From NCBI RefSeq assembly GCF_022201045.2, contig NC_068562.1, forward strand, positions 8,662,001 through 8,726,000: DNA of 64,000 nt. The letters are read 5' to 3'. The notes beneath the pieces were generated by a model. The model ran no database searches. It worked only from the letters and a program-made list of their open reading frames with translations, and had not been told where the DNA came from. Positions 62,702-64,000 of the stretch are shown here, in pieces. This DNA comes from Citrus sinensis. Its lineage: Eukaryota > Streptophyta > Magnoliopsida > Sapindales > Rutaceae. Position 1 is the stretch's first letter, and each line of letters starts with the position of its first letter. Position numbers and translations under genes: made by a program.

Positions 62702-64000
62702 TGTTAAATAATAATATTTTGTTACTTTTTAAACTATCTAATTAATAATGTAACTTGCTGAGTAAATATACTCATGCGGTACGATAATCGTTTAATTTAT
62801 ATGCCCTAACAAGACATTTTATTTTTGTGTTAATTAAAGTTGATGTGCACATCCATTGTCAACTTGTAATAAAAGATATCATCATTATAATATGTAAAAA
62901 AAAAAGTTGGATTCTTATTCATAAGTTATGAAGTTTTAACCTTATCCTTGAGAATGATAACAACAATCATTTATTCTATATTATCTTTGATATTTATTTT
63001 TACTTAAACGACCTCATCATCTTCATTTGACTTATCACATTTTCGTATAACTTTATGGTAGTAAATGAGATGGTTCATATATCTCATGTATAATTCTTAG
63101 ATTCGAAATTAAATATATAATTTGATTACATGACATATTGTTTTCACTATATTATTTATATTCTTTTAGTTAGCGCTTAGCATGCACTCCACTCTAAAAA
63201 TACACGTCGAGGGACGTTACAATAATAAGTGAGCCAAACAAAAAAAAAAAAAAATGGTGGCCTCATGCCTAGCAATTAAGGACATGCAGTATTAATATGA
63301 GGATTCTAATCTCAATCTTAATTAAAAAAAAATAGAAAAAAAGAAAAATCCCGAGATCCAAAAGCCGCAGCCACATGATTTTATTGACCAAATTCATTGT
63401 TCCTACGAGAAGATATTATTGTTATTATTATAATAGTGTAAACAATAAATAATAATAATAAACTCAAGATAATTATATATAAATATATCTTAAGATCTTA
63501 ACAGAGATTAAAAGTTGATTGGGGGAGACACGTGAATGCAGAGCCAGGTGGCAACAGGAGCTTTTATAATAATAATAATAATAAATATTGATTAATGGAC
63601 GAAGCAAAAGCAAAGCTAAAAGTCAAGGATTGGGCAGACTTTTGTTTAATTTAATTTAATTATCTAGAAAAGGATAACATTTCATTTTCTTCCACCTTTT
63701 CAGTTTTCAATGAAAGTATATATATATTAAAAAATAAATAAAAGTTATCCTATGGGTGAATTACCGGGAATCTATGGGAAAAGAAGAAAAGGAAAATTAG
63801 TTTATGATAAGATAAAATTAATAAAATCAAGATCTTAGAAAGTGAACACATTTGCTGCTAAATAATATATTGGCGTGCGGTTTAGTTTAGAAAGTTGATT
63901 TTTTTTTAAAAAAAAATATATATATAATAAGAAGAAAGTGGATTTTGGAAACGGCATATTCTTTCTTCTATTGTTGGGGGGGGGGGCTGGGCCAGGACAG
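62702..64000. other. AT-rich right flank of the window
   Basis: No gene seen. It holds an (AAT)n run near 63568-63585, several A/T runs and a G run at 63976-63986. A stretch at 63255-63320 (CCTAGCAATTAAGGACATGCAG ... ATTCTAATCTC) resembles a badly decayed tRNA-type SINE, but not enough to annotate. Confidence 0.55.

Noticed and set aside
63255..63320. Possible decayed tRNA-type SINE (CCTAGCAATTAAGGACATGCAG)
   Set aside because: Suggestive wording but boxes are too degraded and no target duplication was seen.

Overview
This is nuclear DNA of a flowering plant, almost certainly a eudicot. Genes are intron-rich with GT-AG splice sites, noncoding DNA is AT-rich, and every recognisable protein is a plant family. 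A woody rosid such as Citrus is my guess, but the sequence alone does not prove it. All gene models were built by hand by joining exons across GT-AG junctions with frame kept; UTR ends are not defined.

Layout. (1) 265-2077 (-): a TauD/clavaminate-synthase-like dioxygenase, head-to-head with 2956-5388 (+), an unrecognised 510-aa, Ser/Pro-rich, probably disordered protein. (2) 6350-17893 (+): complete 20-exon MMS19 (cytosolic Fe-S cluster assembly), with an LTR-like insert in one intron and a hAT-like insert in another. (3) 18853-23389 (-): the PAF1 homologue (ELF7/VIP2 type), tail-to-tail with MMS19. (4) 23390-30147: AT-rich repeat land containing repeated copies of the sequence upstream of PAF1, a larger duplicated block, and a three-LTR TRIM-like array. 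(5) 30148-31552 (-): an AHP4-like histidine phosphotransfer protein. (6) 32910-39057: a complete Mutator-like element with a perfect 31-bp core terminal inverted repeat and a 9-bp target duplication. It carries an intact FAR1-type transposase and a second, convergent gene for a GRF-zinc-finger, coiled-coil, membrane-tail protein. (7) 44318-53507 (-): a PP2C phosphatase resembling clade A, with a 6.7-kb first intron. (8) 54263-55809: a solo LTR with a perfect 5-bp target duplication. (9) 57266-60393 (-): an R1-MYB (SHAQKYF) repressor of the KUA1/MYBS3 type. (10) 60394-64000: AT-rich flank with a reverse-oriented tRNA-type SINE and a GC-richer island with G-boxes.

The host genes are single-copy neighbours with no obvious shared pathway, although AHP, PP2C and KUA1-type MYB are all hormone or stress signalling families (cytokinin, ABA, growth). 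The most interesting system is the Mutator-like element. Its two genes converge, like mudrA and mudrB of maize MuDR, but the second gene is a GRF-zinc-finger membrane-tail protein. The intron upstream of that gene holds a several-hundred-base TG/CA inverted repeat with a perfect stem at its centre.
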